This document shows, one piece after another, positions 23,665 to 35,646 of a stretch of 64,000 bases of DNA (the first letter of the stretch is position 1; every line of letters starts with the position of its first letter). The notes under the pieces were generated by a model. That model ran no database searches. It was not told the origin of the DNA and saw only the letters and a list, made by a program, of their open reading frames with translations. Both the position numbers and the translations under genes were made by a program. Origin of the DNA: Galerina marginata (lineage: Eukaryota > Basidiomycota > Agaricomycetes > Agaricales > Galerinaceae); the NCBI GenBank assembly GCA_023014335.1, contig JAECYW010000001.1:868001-932000 (forward strand), written 5' to 3'.

Positions 23665-24753
23665 GACGACAGCGTAAGTGAACGAAGGGAAAGAAAATAA
23701 TAAAACTTGTCAAAGTCCACGACCAAGGGTTGGTTTAAGTAAGTTATCAAGAGGAACTACCAGGATAGGATCAGTCCCGATTAGGATGACGGGATGAGAT
23801 TTTGCTCTTCTTCTCATAGATCGTAGTCCAAAAATTACTATAGAAGTCCGCGGTTTAGTAGCGCTGTTGCTGCTTATGGCGTCTTCTGGGCCACGAGGCA
23901 GCGACAGACATCACTTTTGTTTTAGATGTTGTCCAGAGAGCAGACAAGTTAGGCATACAGATGAATACTTCAGGCGTACTGATGCTGCCCAGCGATACAC
24001 GCGTTAAGATCCCTCCAGATGGTCCGTAACAATCGCGCCCAGGAAACTTGGATAGAATTTTTCAGCCCTGTAGATGCGCTGAGAATCTGCTATAATAGAC
24101 GCTTCCTAAATGCCTTGAGGGTCCGCAAAGACATTGCCCAAAGGACGACCGCGTCGAGATTTGCAAGAAGCGATTGGTTGGCGCTTGAGGCGCATGTGTT
24201 GGGTCATCCGGAGCATCGAGCAACGGTGGACATGTCAAGACTAGAATTTCCAGAATTGGATATGTAACAACGCGGTGAGGATGATAAGTTAAGCCTGAGG
24301 ACACCTCAGGGCGTAACACGAGTCACAGTTGGCAAAAACCCTTCTGCATCAAGGGTGATCTTTGAGTTGCATCCATGACAGACATAATAAGATCTAGACG
24401 TACAGGAAGTTACAACTGTCTAACCGTTCTGGAAAGCCTCCAGAATTCAAACAAGGTTAATTGTTGTGGTTCTGACCAGCGTTGATTTGCCGCTGCGCCG
24501 CCGAACGTTGTGCACCATAATCCGGACCGGTGTAGACGATGCCCACCAGCACCTTGTAGTCAGTTTACCCTTACCATGAACTCTTGCCAGTCCCTAGCGG
24601 CTCAATTCTCGCGTCAACAGTCAGTCCTGACTTCTAACATCGAATAAATCTGACACTCCGAATTATATTACAAACATGCAACCGTGTTCCTATCGTGAAT
24701 ACATAAGTATGCGAGTAAGTACTAGGAGGCAATCCACTCGGAACAAGGGGCCA
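23665..24753. other. Intergenic region without supported gene
   Basis: About 1.1 kb between the P450 start and the 3' end of the DUF6534 gene. A chance frame at 24019-24267 (plus) shows no family motif. No repeat or RNA gene recognised. Confidence 0.55.
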
Positions 24754-27000
24754 CTAGTAGAATACATGCCAAGAACCGTATCTGAATATCGTACAGCTGA
24801 TAAAGCCCAAAGCAGGCTTAGAATGAGTTTTCCGTGATAGCAGACTGTTTGGATTCGTTTTGATGTCAGTGGGAAACAAGATTGGCGCGGTAAAGTCCCT
24901 CACCTCCGGCTCTGCGAGATCCTCAGTCGTGTCCTGACGCTCCCGGTCCCGGTTGAATTCATGCTTCGTGCACGTGTTGGTGTCGATCTTGAAGGATACA
25001 TTCGTCGACCTCTGCATTTATTTAAAATATTTCAGGACGCATACAAGAAGAAGCGAGAACATATTCACCGCTGTGCTGGGGATCCCATGGCCTGCCTTCG
25101 ATGCGCTCTGTAATGAAAATGACAGTTCGTCACTATCTTCGCCAAGTTTCCTGATAATCTGTCTGGCATTCAAGGTTGCGAGGACCGAGTTGCTGTAGAC
25201 TAAAATGGGTTGAATAAGCAAGATGCAATACCAGTTCGTTTTGAGAAGCTTACGGCGACCGAGGGAGAAGTAAAATGCGACGTATATCAGAGTATCTCCG
25301 GATGCGAGGATCTATGGAAACATCAGGTTGGGGGAAAAGTAGAAGAAGGGATGGCCAAGCTTACGGAAATGAGAGAAGCAACAGCACATATACTTGTTAG
25401 CAAGCCTGTGCTAACAGTGAATGCTATCTGAACGACAAATATTATAAATGGCACCCTCGGTCACTTACCCTAACTTACCAGCCTGCTAATCATGGTGTCG
25501 GACCTGTACACCCGCCAGAAAGTTAGCAAGTACCACAGGAAAGCAAGAAGCTAGAAGCTCACTTCTTGAAGCCTGTTCGTGATTTGTGCAAGAAGACGAA
25601 CAGTGCCGCGGCAATGGTGATGTCTGTGGCCGCGCCTAAAAGATTGATTGCCATGGAAAGCCCCTATCATCAATAATGAAAAGGTTACGGCTAGACCTTG
25701 ACTGCGAGGAAACTGTTGTGACCTTTAGTCGCTCCAGCTCAACCCAGGTATCAAGCTGCATCCTACAGTATGTCCACGGACATTAGCCAGAGATAAAATA
25801 AGGCCAGAGAATTGACGTACGACTGCGCCGTGAACGCTTAAAATTCGCTTTCCTTCAGATTAAAGAATCAAGAGTCTGGTGACGAAGCCTACCGACGGAA
25901 CAGCCTTCCCGCAGAGTTAGCCAGTTGCCCAACATCAGTGAGAGAAGAAATCACCGAAGCATGCAAAAACCAGTGTAGCCTATCAATCCTTTAACTCTGA
26001 GAACCTACTCAAGTTGTGAGGTGTGCTCACCACCGCGATCGTCAAGGGAACGTTCCTGCCGCTCACTGAAAGGTTCAGGGCGAAATCGACCATGAAGATG
26101 ACATGGACCTACATCGCCAAACTCGCAATGTGAGAAAGCTGATGGAAAGCTGATGAGGCAACCGTATGCTGACAGACCTCAAATCGCTTACCCTTGTACC
26201 AATAGCCCGATCAAGCCCTAGGAGCCAACTTCAGTGGTGCTTACATCAATACGTTCTCCGAAGGACGTACATTGAATAAAACTTCCAGCTTTGAGAGAAT
26301 CTTTCAATAAAGTGACTTTGAGACGGCCAAGAACGTACTAGGATACTCCTTTTAAGAGAGATCAGCTTTGTAGCGGGGTCGAAACAGGGAAATGCGTACC
26401 ACACAATATTGTTCAGGATTCCAGGATTGTTATAGTTCGTAATCACGTAATAATACACTGAAAAAGAACATTTGCGCGAGTTGTTACAGGTAACACGATA
26501 TGGGACTTACCAGTGTGAGATATCAGGGCTTGGTGAATAGTTTCAAAAATACAGATGGCTCCAACCTGAAAGGAAAATATGATGTCAGCTTCCGCGATTT
26601 GATAAAGGAATCGCGAATGATTCGTACGAGAGCCTTGATGAACCAGACATCCTACGAAAAAGTCAGACGGTCCAGAGAATTTCCCATAATGATCCACTCA
26701 CTTGTCGATATTCGAGAAAGTAATAGCATGTCTGCACGAAAGAGACTGTATTTATTGAGTAACGCGATAAAAATGAAGAAAGATGACGAAGGAGCACACC
26801 TCCGTAAAGCCTGCAGGAAAGGGGACGCCCCAGTGAGTAAAACTGGTCACTGAGAACCAAGTTATGCTTACATCGCAGCCGCCACAACTCCAATGTACGC
26901 CGCTCCAAACCTGACATAAAGGTTAGCTATAGCAATATCCGCGGAAAAAGTCAGCAACGAACGTCGTGTCTATGTGCTGGCCATCAATGGGTACTGCCAT
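24754..27000 (-). CDS. DUF6534-type multi-pass membrane protein
   Basis: Many short exons. With canonical introns they read MAVPIDGQHIDTT-FGAAYIGVVAAAM-LYG-VSFVQTCYYFLEYRQ-DVWFIKAL-VGAICIFETIHQALISHT-VYYYVITNYNNPGILNNIVW. After further exons come SGRNVPLTIAVV, WVELERLK, GLSMAINLLGAATDITIAAALFVFLHKSRTGFKK-SDTMISRL-AFTVSTGLLTSICAVASLISV, LIYVAFYFSLGR-LYSNSVLATLNARQIIR and a soluble tail (RSTNVSFKIDTNTC...). This order, with the closing LYxNSxLATLNAR motif, is that of the large basidiomycete DUF6534 family: about seven helices, function unknown, often expanded. A 10-nt exon (26339-26348) is needed for the model. Some middle junctions (25850-26110) are less secure. I first suspected a frame break in exon 1, but a GTTCGT donor removes it. 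Confidence 0.78.
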
Positions 27001-28482
27001 ACTTGCAGTGGAAGGATAACCAAGAGAGAGAGGGAGGTCAAACACGGACGCCCAACCGCAGCTGCACGGTCTTAAAGAAAGCGGGAAAGCACAGGGAAGC
27101 GCAGGGAATCAGTCAAGATTCTGGCTACTCATTCCTTGGTATACGTACTTAGGAGCCCATAAGGTGGATAGAACACGTTGGCGTATCTTCTGGGCAGAGA
27201 ACGGATAAGACACCTTCCACTCCGAGAATCTTCGAACCTCCGGCTGAGTGGGCCTTGTCGGCCTTAAACAAAGGTAAAGAAGGCCAAAGGGCTGCTGAAA
27301 GCGGGCGTCGCCACTGCCATACTCGCCGGGATGAAGTTCCTGCACAACTTTAGCGCAAATCAGAAACGTAAAATTTCCTGGGGGTTCTCAATCGAAAGAC
27401 CAAATATTTTTTGAATTTGTTGGGCCTCGCGTTCATTGACATCCGATAGGGTTGTTACATAATAATTCTTGCAGACAGCAGCACCTTTTGTTCATCCGCA
27501 ACGTCCAAACGGCCACTGGAATACAAACCGTTACATCCTGGCTTTGGTGGGATTATTACTTCTTGGAAAGAGGCAGCAATGTCGAGACTTCATTGTCAGG
27601 GCGGTCCTGGTTCATGAATACTCCATGTGAAGCAAGGATATACATTCCACAGGACCACAGGGGTGTCGGTCTGGAGTTGTCTCCAACCTTGTACACGCCT
27701 TGACAATGAGCTGAACTTCTAGTCCGAAAGGCAATCAAAGTCTAGTACACGGTTGGGAGGAGTGACGCAGAGCCTCTGACGGTCGTTTTGGTGTACGACA
27801 GCGTGACTGGAAAGTGTAGAACTTGAACGCATTACTCTTCCAGAAAGTGTTAAATCGTTATAAACTGGAGAAGAAGACAAGGTAAAGGGGATGTTCAGGC
27901 CAGACTTGAGGCGCCGTGCAAATCCTTGGAAATAATGGCGATTCTCGAGGCACGAGCCGGTACATGAGGCGAGAACAACAACTGGAACGAAGCTTGTCCG
28001 GAGTACAAATAAGATTATCGCGGAAGTGGTTGCAGGTGAGATGAGACGGCAGGCCAGGAGTCCAGCAAGTGGAAGGACTCTTGAATTTGAATGAGTGTTT
28101 GTTGAAATGTTTGTTCCCTTTGATGTCCCATTGTTAGGATAGAAAAGTTCACACTTCGGAAAAAAGCATTACACATGTTATTACACATATATTAGTATAT
28201 AACGCTCATTTGACTTCTCCATCGTACAATGCGTTATCCATACGAGCCTGAGCCTAATACAAACCTCGTGGGCACAGGCTGAGAAGAAATTACTTAGCAG
28301 CAGCTGCCACGGAGAAATACAGTACATGATATAACAAAGTCTGAGTGAGATAAGAGGGAGAGGAAGAGGAAAGGAAAGGAAACAGGGAGAGTGGCGTGAA
28401 GGAAAGAACGAAATAGACAAGTGCGTCGGATACAGGAGAGAAAAAGAATGAGGCCAAGCAGCGACCCCAACCAAAAGGCCTA
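27001..28482. other. Intergenic region without supported gene
   Basis: About 1.5 kb. Short open frames (27109-27345 minus, 27452-27703 plus) look like chance. The last 150 bases (about 28320-28480) are purine-rich on the + strand, i.e. a pyrimidine-rich 3' region of the Bem1 transcript. Confidence 0.5.
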
Positions 28483-30593
28483 TTAGTCGGCGTAGAGCAC
28501 ATGTTTATCTGTGCCCTCCATCCATGCCCGTAACTCGTCATCCGAGTCAAGACCAACAAACGTATTCGTCATACTGTCGCGGTACCTCAGATTCGCGACC
28601 TCACCACCCAGACGGGCTTGCACCTTGTCCATCAGCTCCGCGTGCGTCACCTTTGGGTGCACCCGAATCGCAATGAGATCATCCGCTACACGGTCAAAAA
28701 TTTTGATCTTGACAAAGGCAGTCTGTGGGTTGGCGGCAGAAATAGGTGGGTTGTTGAGATTGGCAGTCGCATTCGAATGCGATCGCGATCGTGAAGACAT
28801 GGCTTGTGATGCTTGCGAGGACCGGTAGGATTCTGTTGATGGCGTCGTATCAGGTTGGTAGCCACTACCGGTATCTGTCCATCTTGACGATTGCCCGTTC
28901 GCACTTTGGCCATTCCGAGGTTGTGGTGAGCCATTACGTTGGTACGGCGAGTTCGACCGTGAATTAGAGGCATAGGAAGAATTTGGCTGATTAAAGGATG
29001 TTGAGGACCCTGACCGTTGATGGTTCTGGGCATACGCGTGGAGACGATTGTCTTCTGGGTGTCGTTGATTGCCTTGTTGGTAGGGATGTCGTTCTCGATC
29101 ATAATTTTTGCGTTGTGGAGAAGGGGCGTATCCTTCGTCTTCGTATTCTGATCCATCGCTGGGCGGGCGATCTCGGACCTTCATTCGTGACATTTGTTCA
29201 CTGACGCTATATTCAGTCTTGAGCATAAGCGCCGTCAGGTGTTTCGTTGTTGAAAAGAGAGTCGATTTCTTGGTACCGAGGTTCTCCGTCGTTTTCCACA
29301 TCGCCAGGTTTCAGAGACAAAAATCGGCGGACGACCAGATGCTCCAATATGTACCTCCCCCCTGTTTTGCCTAAATTGCAGAGGGCGTGCACGTATTCGT
29401 CTAATTCGCTTCTTCTGGTAGCTGTCAAAGCGTCATCAACATCCTGAGCAGGGCCAGGCATGTAAGGGAGAGTCCTCGGCTCTGGAGGTTGCCTGCCGGC
29501 CTCGCGAGGGAAAGTATCCAGTAGCGAAACTTGGAAGTCGTAGAAATCATTGTACTGTCGGAATAGGATGAGCTGTTTGGACGGTGGTAGCCTATTCTGG
29601 CCAGGAGGACTGTAGGGTTGGTAGGCAGCGTCGATGCGGAACCAGTAATCCTCCATTTCGTAATGGAAAGAAACGACGTCCGCGGTCAGAAGGATTCCCT
29701 CTGGAAGTGCGTCTGGCGTTTCGGCTCGAGAAGACTCTACCCTGGGTGGCGAAGTTTGTGCTGCTAGTTGCGTCGGCTGCATGTAAGGGCTGCTGGGGAA
29801 CAGGGCCGCGGGGTGCAGGTGCATCGATCACACCTAAGGCGATACTGTTCTGTTTGTAGGTTAGCATGGCCCGTTTCCAGTCCTCGACCTTGGGTAGTTC
29901 GCCGCGGTCCATGAGACCTTCAACGTCAGGAATGGGCTTGCCAGTGGCCGGGTCGTGAATTTCAACGAACGAAACTGGGATTAACCCTGGTCGACCGAGA
30001 CGGCCAATTGGTTTCGCGACAAACCACTCGCGATTTGACTGAGCGACGACAGTAATGGGGTCTCCGCGTTTGGCGTCCAGTTCGTCTGCTCTTTCGGCAC
30101 TAAAGTCGTGGAGGACAATGGCATAGAAGACTTGTGTTTTATTAGCTTGCGGAGGGTCCGGTCTGGAGGGAGAAATGGCGGGTGATGTCATTGGCCGTGT
30201 AGAGCCGGCTTGTGAGATGCGATTTCTGTAGCAGACAGTTTAGTAGATTTATCGAGATGCAACAGAACCTTGAACTCACGGCGCAGCACTTTTGCCAAAC
30301 TCCTCAAACATGGATCGCGGGACCAGTCCCCGGGCGCCAGTAACTGGGTTGTGTGCTTCGTACCAGGTGCCCGTGGGGTCGGCATCCTTGAGAACGTAGA
30401 AAAAGTCGCCTTTGACGAAGGAGAGTTCCTGCGGCGCCTGGGATCTGTAGGTGGAGAGGGCGCGGATTACTTTTTGCGGGGGCAGGATAGCAGTGGGAGG
30501 CTTTGAGACAGAGGGGAGGGGCACAGGGGTGGATATTTGGGGACGCGACGAGGACTCGCGGGAGCCATTGAGAGATTTGCGCAGAGACTTCAT
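28483..30593 (-). CDS. BEM1: Bem1-like polarity scaffold (SH3-SH3-PX-PB1); frame broken twice
   Basis: Start MKSLRKSLNGSRESS. First SH3: KVIRALSTYRSQAPQELSFVKGDFFYVLKDADPTGTWYEAHNPVTGARGLVPRSMFEEF. After one intron the second SH3: FYAIVLHDFSAERADELDAKRGDPITVVAQSNREWFVAKPIGRLGRPGLIPVSFVEI. Then the PX domain (VVSFHYEMEDYWFRIDAAY ... LILFRQYNDFYDFQVSLLDTFP ... LPYMPGP, with a Pro-rich loop) and, after a Ser/Asn/Gln-rich linker, a C-terminal PB1 domain (FVKIKIFDRVADDLIAIRVHP ... LDSDDELRAWMEGTDKHVLYAD). Bem1 links Cdc42, its exchange factor Cdc24 and PAK kinase at sites of polar growth. One extra base in a C4 run (29795-29798) sits between the second SH3 and PX, and a second near 29215 sits between PX and linker. 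Divergent from the Not3 gene. Confidence 0.93.
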
Positions 30594-31220
30594 CGTAGTC
30601 GAGGCGCAAGGAGGATTAACTGCAATTGACTTGTACAATGTCCGATTCCATATCAGGGAACAGTGTCCGTTATCAGCCACGTGACCATACACAATAGTTA
30701 CCATCAACTGGCTAATTCCTCATTTGTGTATCATTTATGTACCCAGTCCAGTCTGTACACAACCGTTGCGCCCCACGTCTTGCTTTCTGTCTGGGTGCAT
30801 GTGCAAGCCGTCCCTCATGTGAACCACCACCCAGTCCCGGAACGCCGTTCTCGCACTCGTCTGCAAACCTGTGCGTCAACAGCTGGAGATAACAACGGAC
30901 GTTCCACCGAGCTCGAGAAGGTTGATTACCTCCTCGGGTTTGTGAGAAGACAGTCCTTACCGCTCGGAGGGACGATCCCCGGAAAAAAATGGTCTCTATC
31001 TTCGTTAGGAGCAGAGCTATATCAGTCAACGTATCTTCAAAGGCAGAGTATGAGGATACTAGGGTTAGAATGAACATAATTTATTGCTGTTGGTGAAATT
31101 AGAATGATCGATTACGTAATCTGGCATGGCATTAGTAAACAAAGGCATCGTTACTGGCACAACTGCCCACGCAACGGCAACAGAAACATATCGAGTCTGT
31201 TCTTGCACTATCTTCCGCTA
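30594..31220. promoter_or_regulatory. Divergent promoter region of Bem1 and Not3 genes
   Basis: 627 bp between two start codons on opposite strands. The frames 30663-31073 (plus) and 30712-31077 (minus) overlap each other with no family motif and are rejected as genes. No named site stands out. Confidence 0.45.
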
Positions 31221-34200
31221 TGGCTGCGAGAAAGCTACAAAGTCAGTATATTTCTTGTACATTTCGAGTGACGCGCGCTGAAGGCCATTGTTAGCCGAAA
31301 TTGACCGGACCCTCAAGAAGGTCTCGGAGGGCGTCGAGCTCTTTGAAAACATATACGACAAAATGCAGTCATCTACAAATCAAACACAGAAAGAGAAATC
31401 GGAGCTTGACCTGAAAACGCAGATTAAGAAGCTGCAGAGACTACGGGACCAAATCAAGACTTGGGTCGCGAGTAATGACATTAAGGACAAGTCGGCGCTA
31501 TTGGACAACAGACGGCTCATTGAAACGGTGAGCTTGGCTTATATTTTTACATGTTATGTCCTTGCCATTTTGCGGACGAGCGCATGTCAGGGACTGTTGG
31601 CCTCCTCGTGCCCTGATGCTACTCGACACGCGGAATCTGGGTTGCATGTATCACCATTTTTGATTCCCTATGCCTGCCTCCCTTTCTGTGCTGCGTGTCC
31701 CCACTTTTCTGTTCAACTCCTTTGCATGGATTGGCTCTAAAATATATCGTCGTGATGAACAGCAAATGGAGAAGTTCAAGGCTTGCGAAAAGGAGATGAA
31801 GACGAAAGCCTTTTCGAAAGAAGGTCTAATACAGGCTGCAAAATTAGACCCGAAAGAGCAGGAGAAGGAGGAGGCTATCCAATGGGTTAACCACCAAGTG
31901 GAGGAGCTGCAGATGCAAGTGGAACAGACAGAAGCGGAAGTGGAGGCGCTACAAGGCACGGGGAAGAAGCGGAATAAGGGCGGTCAAAGCAATGCGGGGC
32001 GGCAGGAGGAACTCGAACACCTAAACGAACGACGGAAATGGCACATCAGTCGTCTAGAGATCGTCCTACGAATGCTGAATAATGGCTCCTTGGGGCTGGA
32101 AAGGGTCAACGAGCTGAAGGAGGACGTGGGGTACTTTGTCGAAAGTAATACGGTCAGTCGGAACAGTTCCCCTTTCCGGTCAAGGAGGCTGATATATCCC
32201 GGTCACAGAGTGAAGATTTTGAGGAAGATGAGGGGATCTATGATGAACTCAATCTTGACGAAGAAGAGGAGAAATTCGGGCTCATTGCAGATGACGACGA
32301 CAGTGAGGATTCGGATGAAGCCAGTGAAGGTTCGTCATATTTTTGGATGCACGAATCATATTTAACCCGATACAGATATACCTTCGCGGCCTACGAAGAA
32401 ACTCGATGAAGAGAGTGTAACAAGCAGTAAACGAGATGACAGTCCAATACTAAAGAAAGCCTCATTGTCGTTGAACCTGCGGAGTGCGTTGGCGTCTATT
32501 TTAGTCGTGTATTATGACCCACTGATCCATCCCCTCAGAGCAATCAGTAGACAGTACGTCTTTTTTTACTGCTAAATCATAGCCCCCTAACTATTTCTTA
32601 CATATTTCTTACAGCGAAACCGCCACCAAATTTGAATTTTGCACAACAACCTATGGCCACCATCCTCAAGGCAGGTTTGCAGCAACAAGCCCCACGAACC
32701 CCCGCGGCAGCTGCCGTCTTGCCACCGATACGATATGCTGCTGCTGCTGCGGCAGCCGTCGCCCCTCCGGCGTCAACATCATCGTCGTCTTTGGTCGCTG
32801 GTTCGGCCCCAAGTACTCCTGCCACCTCGACAACTTCACATCCGCCGCCGCCAGCCCTCGACAGCCCCATCAATACTACCTACATTAGCCCCACTAACTT
32901 TATCACAAGAACAGCAAAGTGCCTCAACTTCGTCACCAAGCCTCACACAACTTTCAGTGACGAGCCCCATGCTCTCGTCAGCTGCTTCTGCTTCGCAGCA
33001 GCCCGACGGTTCGTTCTACTCAGGCCAAGAATCTCCTGCGTTGTCGGAAGCGGATTCTGTCGACAAATCAACACCACAGTCACCGCAGCCTAACACAATA
33101 CCTCACCAAGGTTTGTTGATGCTCTTCCTGCCTGAAATTTTGAGCTCATCTGCTTTCCAGACTCACCCGTGCTCTCGGAATCACCAAGTGCTACTGTGAG
33201 CTTCTGCTTGTTCTCATGCCCCTTTTGACCGTTAGTTCTAACTGTTATTTTAGCAAGCATTGGCAACAGAGATCCCTTCACAGCAACCTCAACCCCAGCT
33301 TCCATCCAACGGTTCACAGTCTTTACAATCTCATCAAGTGCCAGCTACCTCGGGGCCCTCACCATTACCACAGCAACTCCAACAGTACAGTCAACGCCCG
33401 AAATCGCCTCAACCTACCCCCCAGCAAGCCCATCAGCAAGTACCGATGTTCCCTCCTGGGGTCAAAGTGCCCCAGGCGGAGCAGCTGCAGGCTGCAAGTG
33501 GATCCGTACCCACACCGCAGAACATTGGGTCAGCAACGGCCGTCGTCTACAGCTCAGTCGGTGCCTCAACATCGCGCCAATGTTCCTGCTGCCTTCCCAG
33601 GTTCCTTATCAGATCTGGTTGTATCAGTTTGAGAACGTGAAGCAGAAAGGTGCAGTTTTAGGTTGCTTGTACCGTCTTTTTCTTCTTTAACTCCCGTATT
33701 GTGTTCGCCACAGCACTGCGTGCACATAATCTCGACCAAGTGCATAAGATGCTGGAGGGGGGTTACTCGAATGTTCCGCAACCCCAAGACACCGAGAAGT
33801 CAGTTTGAATCAAATGGTGAACACGTTGCGGCAAAACTTACGCTCTATTTACAGGCCCAAGTACTATGTTCCTCGCAACCCGTTTCAGACAGCCCCATAC
33901 TACCCACAGTCACCTCATCCTTTACTCCAAACTCCGGCAATCTTCACACAGCTGGATGTGGAAACTCTATTCTGGGTCTTTTACTACCTCCCTGGGACAT
34001 ACCAACAGTAAGCACCATCAGGAATCCTATCACTTTCCAGTGCTAACTGGAGTAGATTCCTGGCCGCCAAGGAGTTGAAGCGCCAGTCGTGGCGTTTCCA
34101 TGTGAAGTACCTGACTTGGTTCCAGCGTCATTCAGAACCCCAGGCTATAACAGAGGAGTACGAACAGGGAGTGTACGTTTATTTCGACTGGGAAGGTTCA

Positions 34201-34260
34201 TGGTGTCAGCGGAAGAAGAGCGACTTCCGTTTCGAGTATCGTTATTTGTCTGAGGACTAA
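31221..34260 (+). CDS. Not3/Not5 subunit of the CCR4-NOT complex; frame broken at three points
   Basis: [64 protein letters not shown] is the classical Not3 N-terminal coiled-coil domain, continued by [22 protein letters not shown], a coiled coil and [17 protein letters not shown]. An acidic stretch ([33 protein letters not shown]) leads into a Pro/Gln/Ala/Ser-rich linker. The C-terminal NOT box follows: [80 protein letters not shown], ending EYRYLSED. The complex deadenylates mRNA and regulates transcription. Single extra bases at C4 32865-32868, G3 33527-33529 and about 33627 ([15 protein letters not shown]) disrupt the linker and its junction to the NOT box. Confidence 0.95.
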
Positions 34261-34449
34261 ACTTTTTACTTACTATATCACCACCAACAAGCATTGAGGT
34301 GTCGGTCTGCTTCTGACATTGTTATTACACTCATTCCTGCCATTTTGTATCCCTAACTTGCTTAACTTGCTCTCACTGGAAAGTATTGTCTTTCTCGATA
34401 TTATTGTCTTCCCTAGCCATGTGCAATGAATTAAATACTCAGGGATATA

Positions 34450-35317
34450 TTAATCTAGTTTGACGACCGCCCCAATGCTCTCAAATGCCTTCTGCAGCTT
34501 TTCGGCCTCCTCCTTTGAGATATTTTCCTTCAGGACTTTTGGCAATGACTCCACGAACTTCTTGGCCTAAATAATGTTGAAATGTTTGAGTGAATAATTC
34601 ATCTTTATCCACGACAAGACGGGAAGGAAAAAGGGAAATCGTACATCCATCAATGTCAAATTTGGCACAAGTGCCTTGACCTCTCGGATAACCTTCGGCT
34701 TCGAACCAGCATCAAAGGATTCCAGCTTTACGTTGAAGACGGTCTTCTCCTTTGGTTTTTCCTAGAATTCACGTTTGATAAATTAATGGGCCAACCGTAG
34801 TCGGAAGAAGGGAACGAACGGCAGCAGGTTCATCGGCCGCGGGAGCTGCTGCTGCTGGGGCAGCCGCGGCGGAAACAGAGGGCATGGCAACTTCTTGAAT
34901 GTTCAGTCGCGCCTACGAGACAAATAAGTACGTCAGGTATATTTACACAAACCCTGCCCAATGCTCCCGAACCTTCAGCTGAGTGACCAGGTCCGACGCC
35001 TGAAGCAAGGTTAGGCCAGAAATATCGTCGACGATGCGGGTAATGGTCGGGTTACTTGAGGTTTGCGTTGGTGGAGGAGGTAACGGTTTCGATGGCTTCG
35101 ACTCGGTGGTGGTTGCCAGCCATCTTGCAGAGTTGGCTACTCTCGAGCAACTGCACGTAGGTGTTCGTCAAAACGCGGTTCGCAGTTCAGTATGGGGTAA
35201 CTATACCGAATGAAAGATGTTGGTCGAGAAATCACTCGGAGAACACCAGTGCAACGGCTCTGGGAGAGTACATTCAGCGTATTGAAAATAGGATTGGAAA
35301 TGTGAACTTACAGCCAT
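34450..35317 (-). CDS. Mitochondrial large-subunit ribosomal protein bL12m (L7/L12)
   Basis: Exons read NPTITRIVDDISGLTLLQASDLVTQLK-ARLNIQEVAMPSVSAAAAPAAAAPAADEPAA-EKPKEKTVFNVKLESFDAGSKPKVIREVKALVPNLTLMD-AKKFVESLPKVLKENISKEEAEKLQKAFESIGAVVKLD. That is the full L7/L12 plan: N-terminal dimerisation helices, an Ala/Pro hinge and the C-terminal elongation-factor-binding domain. Compared with bacterial L12 the domains are complete; the extra N-terminal ANSARWLATTTE region fits a mitochondrial presequence. The start is the weak point: ATGGCT at 35317, a small exon (AGCCGTTGCACTG) and an acceptor GAGAG give MASRCTVANSARWLATTT in frame, but other 5' structures are possible. Confidence 0.9.
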
Positions 35318-35646
35318 GTGGAGAAAGGTCATGAACGCGACTTGTACCGAGCAAGCGCACAGAAATTTGAGATTCTATTTTGGCTTGCTTGTCTGCAGCA
35401 TCCGTCCGCTTTTTAAACCCCGAACTGAAGAATAAATAAATTAAATGTTAATAAGGTAATGCACTACATTCAGTGTGACTCAGATATTCTTCTTGACCTT
35501 CCAGGTAACAATTGCAGGCAAAAAAAATTCCTGTTGACTATGGCTACAATGTATTCATACAGCTCAGACACGGTAAACATCAACTTGACCTTCGCACTCA
35601 ATGCGTAGGATATCCTCCAGACCCAGTCAGCTCGAGCAACTTAAAC

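Noticed and set aside
26940..27000. Apparent +1 frameshift in exon 1 of the DUF6534 gene
   Set aside because: A GTTCGT donor with GCTAAC branch and GTCAG acceptor gives HIDTT-FGAAYIGVV in frame, so no indel is needed.
28320..28480. Purine-rich tract as a possible regulatory or replication element
   Set aside because: It lies directly after the Bem1 stop codon and is best explained as a pyrimidine-rich 3' untranslated region.
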